Source: Chara braunii (Eukaryota; Streptophyta; Charophyceae; Charales; Characeae). From it: a stretch of DNA of 26,480 bases. Location: the NCBI GenBank assembly GCA_003427395.1, contig BFEA01000009.1:4119835-4146314 (forward strand). The letters run 5' to 3'. Numbering within the stretch: the stretch's first letter is position 1; each line of letters opens with the position of its first letter. The notes under the pieces are model-generated. The model saw only the letters and a program-made list of their open reading frames with translations, did not search any database and had not been told where the DNA came from. Both the position numbers and the translations under genes were made by a program. Of this stretch, positions 9,625-17,922 are shown one piece after another.

Positions 9625-10225
9625 GGTCATAGGGGGGACATGGAGAGTGCCGCCAGAACTCTCGTTCGGAGCAAAGTCGCTCCTTTTTCCTGTTCTCCCC
9701 CCTTCTTTAGTTTAGAGTTTCTCTTGTTTGATCGGTTTTATTGGCCTGGTGCAGCACTTTACACTGTACGAGGACACTCGGTAACTTCAGGTCGCTGTAG
9801 ACCTTTAGTGGGGTAGGGAGGGAGAGTGTTAGGGGATACAGGAGCACAAATGCTCCAACTGGTCGGGGTAGGCCGGTGTCAGGCCGGTTGTAGGCCTGTG
9901 GAAGTAGTATAGGAATCATAGTCTTCATGGATAGGCAAGGCGATATGAGGAAAATTGAACCCTGTCTTTTAGGTTATCTGAGAAGTAGGTAGTTCTAACT
10001 AGACAAGACCTGTTTATGTTGGTAAGTGGGAAGCAAGTATGATTGATCTCGTTTGGCAAAGGTATTGGGTCCTAGGTTCCGCCTGGACCGTTTTGGTAGG
10101 TAGTTTAAGGTGTTCCAATCATGTGAGCTAAACCGGCTGATGCTGTCGGGATAACTTCCGGGTTGAATTGTGAGGTCCCGGACCTCGTAAATTTTCTTCA
10201 TATATAATGATAAATCACGGTTTTT
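9625..10225 (+). other. LINE 3' untranslated region
   Basis: About 600 bp between the ORF2 stop and the A-rich tail, with no credible ORF. It contains GGCCGG-type short repeats near 9870-9895 and a compact stem-loop near its end. I infer that it belongs to the LINE because it is continuous with ORF2 and ends in the tail. Confidence 0.6.
10172..10186 (+). repeat. Stem-loop near the LINE 3' end
   Basis: GAGGTCC (10172-10178), one C, then GGACCTC (10180-10186): seven perfect base pairs and a minimal loop, about 40 nt before the A-rich tail. In some LINEs a 3' stem-loop is recognised by the reverse transcriptase; whether this one is used is inference. Confidence 0.6.
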
Positions 10226-10257
10226 AGAAAAGAAAAAAAAAGAAAAAAAAAAAGAAA
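10226..10257 (+). other. A-rich tail of the LINE
   Basis: An A run interrupted by single G residues (AGAAAAGAAAAAAAAAG and onward), ending in AAAGAAAT. The sequence then changes abruptly to GC-rich CGGACCGAGTG, which marks the probable 3' junction. Confidence 0.75.
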
Positions 10258-10546
10258 TCGGACCGAGTGACTGCACCACTAGGCATGCGCTAGCGCTAAC
10301 CTGCGCCACGAACCGGCCAGCGAGGCCCGACCGCACTTCGTGGATGGGCTGTGGTGTGGCAGCCATAGCAGCCCCTGGTCATCTCTGTGCCCGCCTGGTT
10401 GTACTATCCAGGCGATGGTGAATTGCCACCTTGCATGACGGGAGACAGTACGTCGGCGTGTACTGTTTGATGATCTTTTGGTGCATTTTCTATTGAGTAG
10501 ACGTTTCATTGGGGGTGCTGGTTTTGAAGATATACCGTGATCGAAG
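10258..10546. other. Spacer between the LINE and the gag-like copies
   Basis: No gene recognised. It includes GCGCTAGCGCTAA (near 10288), a short palindrome similar in flavour to the GCGCTAA words elsewhere in the window. Confidence 0.4.
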
Positions 10547-10915
10547 ATGGCGTCAATACCCAGTCTACAATGTGACATTGATCAGTGGTTGTTAACATTG
10601 GAGAAAGGCCGTCAACAGTTACAAGATCTGGTGGGAGTTCTGTCTATCTCAGCCAAGGCTTGGCCGGAGGTCTATTGGGGGGCGACCTGGCTGGAGCAGT
10701 GGTCAGAGGACACGACTCAGTGTATGCTAGATATCATCTGGGAATTAGAGGAGGGGCCAGATCCACGACTTGATGACGTCATCAATTGGGGCTAGGCAGA
10801 TGTGCTGATGTGACGATGCTACAGTCTTTTTGAAGAGGGTGGTGACATGCGTTCTGTGTTGGAGGAGCGTTCGCGCGAGGAGTTGTCAGGGATCGACAAC
10901 CTGTGTCTGCAATAG
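10547..10915 (+). pseudogene. Broken copy 1 of a gag-like/unknown protein
   Basis: It opens with ATG 10547 (MASIPSLQCDIDQWLL) and reads to TAG 10793; the same frame then continues past TGA 10811 to TAG 10913 with clear similarity to the intact copy 0.87 kb downstream. Paired segments include AKAWPEVYWG with ARAWPVADWG, DDVINW with EDVIDW, and SVLEERSREE with EALKERLATE. The protein is helical, rich in W, L, Q and D/E, with no enzyme motif. I recognise no named family. Such short acidic helical proteins in repeat-rich DNA are often N-terminal gag regions of retrotransposons, but that is inference. Two stops and missing C-terminal sequence make it a pseudogene. Confidence 0.65.
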
Positions 10916-11008
10916 AGTAGTGCCCTGCAGGCAAGGCCGCTGACCATTAACTGTCAAAACGATTAGAATAATTCTCTACTAATGAGGGGGCCTGAAGAAC
11001 AACAACTT

Positions 11009-11039
11009 CTTCTTCTTTTTTTTCTTTTTTTCTTTTTTT
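11009..11039 (-). other. Poly(T)-rich tract (possible minus-strand retroposon tail)
   Basis: CTTCTTCTTCTTT is followed by T runs broken by single C. In reverse orientation it looks like the A-rich tail of the LINE (A runs with single G interruptions). It lies between the two gag-like copies, so a minus-strand retroposed fragment may have landed there. I could not find flanking direct repeats. Confidence 0.35.
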
Positions 11040-11412
11040 AAGTCCAGTGCAAAACCTGGCGATGAGGCAGCAGAGTGGCGACCGAACATCGGCGCGAGCG
11101 CGTTGGGAACACACCGATCGGCGAGTACGGTGGTCGTGTGACCTGAGTCCTCGGTGGTGCCGAGGAGGACGGAGTATGTTGATGCCATCGCCAGGGAGAG
11201 GAAGAGTCAACCATAGGTGTTGACGCACAGGCTTTTTCGTGGCGAAACGGGCGGGGTGTGGCACCTCGTAGTTGGCATGCAGAAGGCGTCCTTGCGTGGT
11301 GAACAAGTGATGCAGCGGAGTGGCGACCGAACCAACAAGCTGTGAGTTGGCATTGTACGAGAAGTGCAGCAGCTCGACAGAACGGATGGCATATGAGGCG
11401 GTCTCGGAGGTG

Positions 11413-12060
11413 ATGGCCTCATCAGAAGATCTCCGACAACAAGCGGAAGTGTGGCTGGCTGGACTGGAGGACACACAAACGCACATGCAGCAAATCGTCA
11501 GGGTCTTGGACTCTGTGGCCAGGGCCTGGCCGGTGGCAGATTGGGGGGGGTCTGCCTTGACCGTATGGCTGGAGGTCACGTGCCAGCAACTTTTATCTCT
11601 CCTCTGGCAGATCGAGGAGGATCCGCTATTGGAGGATGTCATTGACTGGAGGAAGGCAGAGGTCTTGATAATGGAGTGCAATACGATTTTCGATCAGGGA
11701 ATGAATTGTCGTGAAGCACTGAAAGAGAGGTTGGCAACTGAGGCACGATTGGATCTCAATCCTCTCATTTCTTTATCGGGAAAATCTGCGCTGACGACAA
11801 CGGCCGTTGAATTTGTGGCGACCTCACTTGACATGGCAATTCCTACAACAACTTCATCAACAACAACAAATCCTACAGCAACGACAGGTGGAACGCTGGC
11901 TATTGCGATATCATCGAACATGCCACCTGTCACAACGACTATAATGTCAACTGCGACTACAGATTCTCCGATATCAACGAAAACCATGTTGGAGGAGCAG
12001 CAACAGAGGAGGTTGGACAGATTGAATAGCGAGATCACACTCTGTATAACGGTAACTTAA
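11413..12060 (+). CDS. Gag-like/unknown helical protein, copy 2 (215 aa)
   Basis: The start ATG 11413 (MASSEDLRQQAEVWL) was chosen because it aligns with the ATG of the broken upstream copy; the frame is open further upstream without similarity. Residues 1-115 are helical and homologous to copy 1 (VLDSVARAWPVADWGG, LLSLLWQIEEDPLLEDVIDW). From about residue 130 the chain becomes T/S-rich and low complexity (TTTSSTTTNPTATT), ending in a short charged helix (LEEQQQRRLDRLNSE). There is no CCHC knuckle, protease or RT motif in this ORF or directly after it. The word AGTGGCGACCGAAC occurs at 11075-11088 and 11320-11333, a direct repeat upstream of this copy. Function unknown; a fragment of an LTR-retrotransposon gag or a TE-captured gene is possible. 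Confidence 0.55.
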   Translation: MASSEDLRQQAEVWLAGLEDTQTHMQQIVRVLDSVARAWPVADWGGSALTVWLEVTCQQLLSLLWQIEEDPLLEDVIDWRKAEVLIMECNTIFDQGMNCREALKERLATEARLDLNPLISLSGKSALTTTAVEFVATSLDMAIPTTTSSTTTNPTATTGGTLAIAISSNMPPVTTTIMSTATTDSPISTKTMLEEQQQRRLDRLNSEITLCITVT

Positions 12061-12515
12061 AGTGGCAGCGGGAGGGTGGTGTGCCCGAAGTGGTGTTAGC
12101 CCTCACTTCCAACATACCCTCTCTATCTTCCCTCCTTCCTCTAATTCGCTCTCTGCCCCTGGTGCTTTTCCGCACCCCCTGCTTTGCTTCTGTGGTTGGT
12201 GATAACAAGCAGCACCACATCGATTTTGTCCACTGGGCCGTATGTCCACTTGCTCTTCTTTGTACCCGAGTGGCTGGGTAGTACGAAGGGCAGGAGGATG
12301 AACCCGCCTGGCGGTTGGGCATGAGGGTCAACAGAGTGGGGTGGGGTGAGCGAGGGCGATGGAGACGAGCAGGAGTGGGCTAGACACCGGAATCGAGGGA
12401 GATCAGAACGCCCTCCCCCTTGTAACCATATGATGGGGTATTTTGCGCAAGGGAGGTTGATCCGGTTTGTGCGCTGCTTACTCCTCTTGTCGTTTTTTTC
12501 TGATGGGTTGCCATT
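12061..12515. other. Non-coding stretch downstream of gag-like copy 2
   Basis: Includes a pyrimidine-rich segment (about 12100-12180). I see no gene. A purine-rich patch lies at 12330-12410. Confidence 0.4.
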
Positions 12516-12897
12516 TAGATTGAGTGGATTGAATTGGATTGATATGGATTTGCAGGGATTTCACGAATTTGGGACCTATTCTCGTCTGACCTGTTTCCTG
12601 ATTTCATCTGTGCTGATCAGAAATAATTCGCTTTCTAAAAGATTAATTTCATCTCGACGACCGTGTTGACTGATTGGGCATATCCACTTAGGGTTTTGAC
12701 TGTGACTAGATTGAGTGGATTGAATTGGACTGATAGGGATTTGCAGGGATTTCACGAACTTGGGACCTATTCTCGTCTGACCTGTTTCCTGATTTTATCT
12801 GTGCGGATCATAAATCATTCGCTTTGTAAAACATTCATTTCATCTCAACGACCATGTTGACTGATTGGGCATATCCACTTTGGGTTTTGATTATGAC
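12516..12897 (+). repeat. 191-bp tandem direct duplication
   Basis: The sequence from TAGATTGAGTGGATTGAA (12516) repeats at 12707, so unit 1 is 12516-12706 and unit 2 is 12707 to about 12897. The units are roughly 90% identical, with scattered substitutions and essentially no length change. The short ORFs over each unit end at the same relative stop and are not evidence of a gene. Confidence 0.9.
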
Positions 12898-13196
12898 TCA
12901 GGATGTGCTCGTCTCCCTTCTACCCTGCTATAATTCCCCCCTTTTGTTTTTGGTTGGATTGATCTTCGACGGTTAGCTATAGTATGACAGAATTGGATTG
13001 TCAATGGGACTGGGTTAATCCTTCCCTTCCGGGGAAACAATTAATGCTCAGTGCCCATGCTCTATTATCGTTGTCTAAGAAAGCTGTCTCTGCAAGAGTA
13101 GTGGCTAAGGCTCTTCCAGCCCTAATGGGAAGAGGCATGTGTTCGCGTTGTATTCAATTTGTAATTTGAGCCTTGGGAATTGGGCCCTCACTTTCC

Positions 13197-13216
13197 AAAA
13201 AAAAACAAAAAAAAGA
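13197..13216 (+). other. A-rich tail-like tract
   Basis: Nine A, one C and eight A, then GAGAACC. It may be the 3' tail of a plus-strand retroposon covering some of the preceding sequence. No TSD was found, so the element is not delimited. Confidence 0.35.
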
Positions 13217-14903
13217 GAACCACCGGGATTGAGGCTTTGTCTAGTGGGCCGCTCCATCTATTGGTGGGGAGCCTCACCTGCTGGAAACCGGGTTCAGCGT
13301 CCCTTAGATACATCTTTCTCTTGTTCACCATTGAGTCTGACACCACAGTGCTGGAAACCGGGTAACGCAATAGTCGGTCGTCCTCTCCAGTGTCCTCCCT
13401 GTCACTCATAAGCTACAACACTGCACACAATCTGCACTAGTGCACTCTAGATGCCTACCACAGTGCAATGCACAGACCAATTTAAAATAAATAGCTAATT
13501 AATTGGTGGTTGTGTCAGAGACTATACATTCGGGCCCAATAGGTAAGTCAGATTCCTACAAACGATACTATTTTTAGTCCGATTACTCCGCGAACAGAAT
13601 GCACAATGAACCAAGATAGTTCTAATTATGTTGTCTGTCAGATGTCAAATGGTTGTGCATCTAACTAATCAAAACATAAAAATAGAATCATTTGTGTGGA
13701 TAGGACAGTATGGAATTTTTGTCAAACTTATCACCTAAGATCTACCCCTCCCTTAGTTCCCCTGAATGTCACTTAACGTCAGCGTCCCTGAGCAATCCGG
13801 AGAGCGTTGCATGTCTAAAAGGTGTGTGTTCGGCCCACCCCTGTGCCCCGAGTATCTGCTGAGCTGGCCAGCCCTGCACTGGATTATCCTCGCGTGCAGC
13901 GAGCCTTACAATCATCGGATGATCCAGAGACAATTTAACGTCCGCCGCCAAGTGTCATCAGGAATTATTTTACGTCGCAGCAGGACGACGATCATAACCA
14001 ATGATTTCCCCTTCCGATGTTTATTTAAAGAAGCCCGGTCTCGTCTCCCACTTAGGGTTGGCCTGCCCTTCAGTGCCCATCTAACAACGCAGCAAGCCGA
14101 ACAAAGGACAAACAACAAAGCATGCGTGCTCTACTCCCGGTGGGTTGGCATGGTGACCGTGACCCAGTGCTTCGTCCAAGGCCCTTCAGAAAGCTCCGCC
14201 CATGTTCTCCCAGATGCTCCACGTGAACATTGTCGACTCTCAAGGTTGAGCGCACTCGACACCTCACAATGAGAGGACTCTCAAGAAGGAACACACAACC
14301 TCACGGTAAGAAGTGTCGAAGAGGGTAGATAAGGTTAAGAGCAACGTACCTCAAATAGTTGCCCCCAACCACAGAGATAATCTCACCAGATGACCTGATG
14401 CCGATTGTGATGACCAGTCATTGCTTCGGCAGAACCAGCATTGCACGCCGTTCCACCTCAGCACCAATCGCACATCAAATAGTTTTCATCACACTGTCCA
14501 GATCCACATTACACCACGTAGCCTTCCTGGCGATCCCCTCACCTCCTGGGTCGCCACTCACTTGTCTCCGCCCTCCTCACTACACACCACTTACGGCTGT
14601 AGTGGACCTCTGGTTGGCCTGTGAGACCAGCCCCTTGGCCTGTTCTCATAGGCCTGTGTTCAATTCGGGGCAGTCCTGTCCAGACCAGTACCTTTGTCGG
14701 TACCAGCCAGTCCAGTCCAGTCCCGTCAGTCCGCTGGGGTATACCCCAGCTGTTGTCTGTTTTCTGTCTCATTTTGCATTCGCACAGTTTGGAGTACGTG
14801 CGTTGGAGTCTGGCGTGGGAGCTGCACTGTGCCATCTCGCTCTCCTTCTTCCTCCATCTCTATCTCTGGCGGAGCAGTGAGCACCACACCTGGTGGGTCC
14901 GCC
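13217..14903. other. Region without firm gene; candidate LTR upstream of a PBS
   Basis: No ORF with a recognisable domain. Short direct repeats occur (CTGGAAACCGGGT at about 13280 and 13351) and an AT-rich patch at 13480-13500. A TATTTAAAG word at 14022 could be a TATA element. If the primer-binding site at 14908 is real, part of this region is an LTR ending in CCACA. I could not identify its 5' boundary or a partner LTR. Confidence 0.3.
14733..14750. repeat. Perfect 18-bp palindrome
   Basis: GCTGGGGTATACCCCAGC is fully self-complementary with no spacer. It follows a CCAGTCCAGTCC short repeat (about 14706-14720). Confidence 0.9.
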
Positions 14904-14907
14904 ACAC

Positions 14908-14919
14908 TGGTATCGGAGC
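14908..14919 (+). promoter_or_regulatory. Primer-binding-site-like match to initiator tRNA-Met
   Basis: TGGTATCGGAGC matches the usual plant retrotransposon PBS TGGTATCAGAGC at 11 of 12 bases. It sits one base after ...CCACA, a plausible LTR 3' end. A near-palindrome follows (14915-14937, GGAGCGGGAACG with its complement). It suggests the junction of an LTR (left) with an internal region (right), but no protein domains are seen before the N gap. Confidence 0.4.
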
Positions 14920-15252
14920 GGGAACGTTCCCCGCTCCCACCCACCACCCCGTACGGCTGGGAAAACAGCAAAACCCGACAGGTGGGTTTTTGGCTGTTTT
15001 TAGGCGTTTTTTCGATAAAAACGAGGGGAAAAAGAAGCCGCAGCAGGAAGTGACACGTGGCGAAAAAAGGACGTGCCATCATGAGCGTGTGCGTGCAAAC
15101 GCCAAGGTCAAGGCCGCCGTACGCGCGCGTGCGCCACGCTGCCCCGCTGCCCCGCTGCCCCGCCCCGCCCCGGTCCCAGATTTATATTTTCAAGATCCGG
15201 GATCTTGCTGCCGCCGGGGTTTGAAACCAGGCACCTGCTGGGCTTGCGCGTG

Positions 15253-15357
15253 NNNNNNNNNNNNNNNNNNNNNNNNNNNNNNNNNNNNNNNNNNNNNNNN
15301 NNNNNNNNNNNNNNNNNNNNNNNNNNNNNNNNNNNNNNNNNNNNNNNNNNNNNNNNN
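15253..15357. other. Assembly gap (105 N) followed by a C19 run
   Basis: N residues fill 15253-15357, and the sequence resumes with 19 C residues (15358-15376). The left flank is also GC-rich (repeated CCCCGCTG at about 15139-15160). The gap is probably a hard-to-sequence homopolymer. Continuity across it is not assured. Confidence 0.95.
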
Positions 15358-15376
15358 CCCCCCCCCCCCCCCCCCC

Positions 15377-15694
15377 ACCGGGGAGCAGCGAGCAGCAGAG
15401 CAGCAATGGCGGGGCTGCTATTTGCCCCCCCGTGACTGCTGCTGCCTGCGCACGTGGCCATCTGCAGTGCCACGTGGCAACTTGTTGTTGAACTGAAGAC
15501 CCCCCTGCTAAGGGGGCTGCTCTACACTGGTGAGGGTCAGCTCACACAACATACCCTAGATCTGCAGATTTGCAGTACTGCTGCTAGGGGTTGATCAAGA
15601 TCTCAGTCCCCTCTCTCCTCCAACTGCCTTGCTGCCACGAAGGCCAAGACCCTCCTGGTCTTGGTATACCTTGTGCCCTTGGAGACACCAAGGG
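15377..15694. other. Non-coding stretch with small hairpins
   Basis: No gene. It contains AAGACC-CTCCT-GGTCTT (near 15646) and just downstream an imperfect stem, ATACC...CCCTTGG against CCAAGGG...GGTAT (15665-15702). Confidence 0.4.
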
Positions 15695-16140
15695 TCAGGT
15701 ATCACTTCCCTCTCCCTTCTCCCCACTAATCCCCTTTCTGTACCTCCTGTCTCTTCTCTTACTCACCCCACTCACTCCCTCTAATCACTCTCACTACTCA
15801 TACCCCTCTCCCATCACCCCAATATTCTCCTCTATTTTATTCATTTATTTATTTTCTTTCCCCTCTTTTCTCTCTGCTTCTCGATCCCTCTCCACCTTTC
15901 CGATCCCTATCTCTCCCATTCTCTCCCCCTTCACTCTTTCTCTCTCTCCCACCTATTTCTCTCTTTTCTCCTTCACTTTTTCATTCCCTTTCTCCCTACT
16001 TCAAATTTTTATGTTTTTTTTTTTTTTTTTTTTCTCTTTGATTTAAATCTTTCATTTTCTCCCAAAGTTGGAATTATCTTATTTCCCCCCTCTCCTCTCT
16101 CATTTTCTGATTTATTTTATTTTTCTTTTTATTTATTATG
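15695..16140. repeat. Long pyrimidine-rich tract
   Basis: For about 450 bp the plus strand is dominated by C and T (CTCTCCC and TTCTCTTCT words), ending with a T run at about 16014-16033 and T/A-rich DNA. The ORF across it (15591-16046) is a by-product of the skewed composition. Such tracts can adopt triplex structure and are also seen at purine-tract ends of plant retroelements on the opposite strand. Confidence 0.8.
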
Positions 16141-16197
16141 AAAATTCAAATTTCTTTGCGGCACCGTTAAATCTGACTAGGAGTTGGTCTTTCTTGC

Positions 16198-16517
16198 TTT
16201 CGGCACACATTTTGACCCCGTGGGGGTAACGAAGTGCTGCCGAAATTTTCTGTTTTTCTTTCACTTAGTCGTTTTCGGCACACTTCGACCCCATGGGGGT
16301 AACGAAATGCTGCCGATATTTTTGAAAAATCCGATACTTCATTTCTCTCCACCTCCTCATCCACTTATTTACTTATTTATTTATTTATTTATTTATTATT
16401 TTTTTATTTGAAATTTTTAATTTGCAGCATTTTGAAACCTAGTGTGCTTATCTTGGTCTCTCCTTTCCTCTTGGCACATTCTTGACCCCATGGGGGGTAG
16501 GGAAATGTTGCCGAAAA
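16198..16517. repeat. Three copies of a GGCAC...TGCCGA stem-loop
   Basis: Copies lie at 16198-16245, 16273-16318 and 16469-16517. Each starts with TTTCGGCAC or TTGGCAC, contains GACCCC(A/G)TGGGGG near the middle and ends with TGCCGA. The ends pair (TTTCGGCA with TGCCGAAA) and the centre forms its own CCCC/GGGG stem, so each is a two-tier hairpin in AT-rich surroundings. Confidence 0.8.
16364..16398. repeat. (TTTA)n microsatellite
   Basis: About eight TTTA units between two of the stem-loop copies. Confidence 0.9.
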
Positions 16518-16711
16518 TTCTGAAAAAATAAATATTATTTCTCTCTTCATATTTTGTTTTCTTTTTTCTTTAATTAGTTTTATGATTTATTTATTTTCTT
16601 ATTTATTTTTATTTTTCTTTCGAAATTTTGTTGTTTATTATTTTTATTATTTTTTTTCCCGCCTTCCCCCCCCTATGCTTGCTATTTCATTTTCTTGATT
16701 AGGTCACCAGT

Positions 16712-16778
16712 ACCCTACCCTAACCACTCTAACTCCGGTTAGGGTTTTCTTAGGGTTTTTCTAGGGTCTAGGGTTTTC
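16712..16778 (+). promoter_or_regulatory. Telo-box-like cluster
   Basis: CCCTACCCTAACC (about 16713-16725) is followed by four TAGGGTTTT-type words (16739-16777). In plants the telo-box AAACCCTA or its complement is common in promoters and 5' leaders of translation-related genes; the same words can also be interstitial telomeric remnants. A C run (about 16783) and the GC-rich ORF at 16942 follow. Confidence 0.4.
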
Positions 16779-16941
16779 CTACCCCCCCCCCCCTCCTACT
16801 ATCCCTTCTCATTCGGCCACCCTGAATCCGAACCACCCCTCCCCCTTCGACGGTGCCCGCGCTCGAATTACTAGCACCGCCCGTCACTTTCTATCGCAGA
16901 CCTCCCCCTACGCCCTCCCTAGTCCGGCCCGTTACCTCCTC

Positions 16942-17496
16942 ATGGCCGACGGCGTGTCACAAGCCGCGGAGGCGGCGACGACCTCGGCATCGGGCTCCAT
17001 ACCCGTGCCGATGGACCAGGGCCACCAACCCCAGGGGGACCTGCACACCCTCATCACCCCCCTCCTCGCGCCCATTCAGGCACAACTCGCGACCCTCGCG
17101 CCCTTACAGGCGCAGGTGGCGACCTTTGTCGCCGGCATGCGGCAACTCCAGGACGTTGCCTGTCCTTCATCTCCTGACTCTCTCTCTTCTCCTGGCCCCC
17201 AGTCCGGGTCCCCAGTCCTCCGACGGGGTGGCCACGGTGGAGCTTCCTCCTCTGCTACCCCCGACCCGACCATCTTGGTGACCGTCTACGCCCCTAGCTC
17301 GACGGCCACCACGAGTCTGACCCTCCCTCACCCTACGGCCGCACCCGCCCAGATTCCGGTCAATACGGTCACGGTGTCGCGCCCCCACCGTTCCAAGGCC
17401 TGGTTCGATGTCTCTTCCCGGGCCGAGTGTGGTGGGTTGGTGGACTGGCAGACTGTCACGCAGGATTTTGAAGAGTTTAAAGAAAATTGGAAGTGA
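16942..17496 (+). CDS. Hypothetical GC-rich ORF, possibly gag N-terminus (184 aa)
   Basis: ATG 16942 (MADGVSQAAEAATTS) to TGA 17494. The N-terminal part is A/S-rich, followed by an L/Q/A-rich amphipathic stretch (about residues 36-69: LLAPIQAQLATLAPLQAQ...MRQLQ), a long S/P/T-rich linker (about 72-150), and a C-terminal segment with W, D and E (DWQTVTQDFEEFKENWK). I recognise no named domain. A short coiled segment before a proline-rich linker is common at the N-terminus of plant retrotransposon gag proteins, but there is no zinc knuckle or downstream pol here. The overlapping ORFs at 16853-17281 and on the minus strand are less credible because this frame has an ATG just after the leader and ends in a natural-looking C-terminus. 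It may also be exon 1 of a host gene. Confidence 0.4.
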   Translation: MADGVSQAAEAATTSASGSIPVPMDQGHQPQGDLHTLITPLLAPIQAQLATLAPLQAQVATFVAGMRQLQDVACPSSPDSLSSPGPQSGSPVLRRGGHGGASSSATPDPTILVTVYAPSSTATTSLTLPHPTAAPAQIPVNTVTVSRPHRSKAWFDVSSRAECGGLVDWQTVTQDFEEFKENWK

Positions 17497-17922
17497 AATC
17501 ACAAACAACCTTTGTCACACAGTCGAGTAGTCAGGGTTATTCCTCCTGCCAGTGGCGACACGGCTTAGAGTGAGGCGTTCGGTTTTATCGCTTGCACCTG
17601 TGCCCGTATAAAGGTTAGAATCAATGTCATCGGAGTCCCTATTATCCAGGAGTCCTTCGAGTAGCCTTGAGTGTAACCTATTATGATAAAGAGTGATAAT
17701 TAACTTGTTATCTCATGCACAAACATTCCCATGCATCATAAATCAAATGACACTGAGAGGACGAAAAGACCAGAAACCAGACTCTGCAAGAGCATGACCA
17801 GAGACACGAGACTGAAGAGTAGTACACAAAGAATGGGGAAAGCAGCCATAAAGAAGGGGCTGCAGTCACTGATAAATAATAATAATATCATAGTACATCT
17901 CAGTGACTAAAAGATACGAGCC
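17497..17922. other. Unassigned intergenic stretch
   Basis: No gene recognised; short AT-rich patches such as ATAATAATAATATC (about 17876-17889). Confidence 0.4.

Larger units (their letters stand above)
2851..10257 (+). mobile_element. L1-type LINE retrotransposon, nearly complete, decayed
   Basis: This is a non-LTR retrotransposon on the plus strand. In order it has ORF1 (RNA-binding, DUF4283-like plus CCHC knuckle), ORF2 (apurinic-like endonuclease, reverse transcriptase, zf-RVT zinc finger), a roughly 600-bp 3' untranslated region and an A-rich tail at about 10226-10257. This layout is characteristic of plant L1-clade elements. There is no RNase H domain after the reverse transcriptase and no LTR. 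Both ORFs carry premature stops, and ORF2 has two frameshifts, so this copy cannot make intact proteins. Most stops can be explained by single transitions, which suggests slow methylation-type decay of a copy that was once intact. The 5' boundary lies somewhere between about 2100 and 2850. Confidence 0.9.

Noticed and set aside
13766-14272. 168-codon plus-strand ORF
   Set aside because: No recognisable domain, no promoter in a sensible place, and it overlaps a region that may be an LTR.
15205-15252. tRNA-like B box (GGGGTTTGAAACC)
   Set aside because: No A box at the right distance and no cloverleaf; at best a fragment of a retroelement.
15591-16046. 151-codon ORF in the pyrimidine-rich tract
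   Set aside because: Its S/L/P/F-only composition follows from the C/T-rich strand; no domain and no coding pattern.
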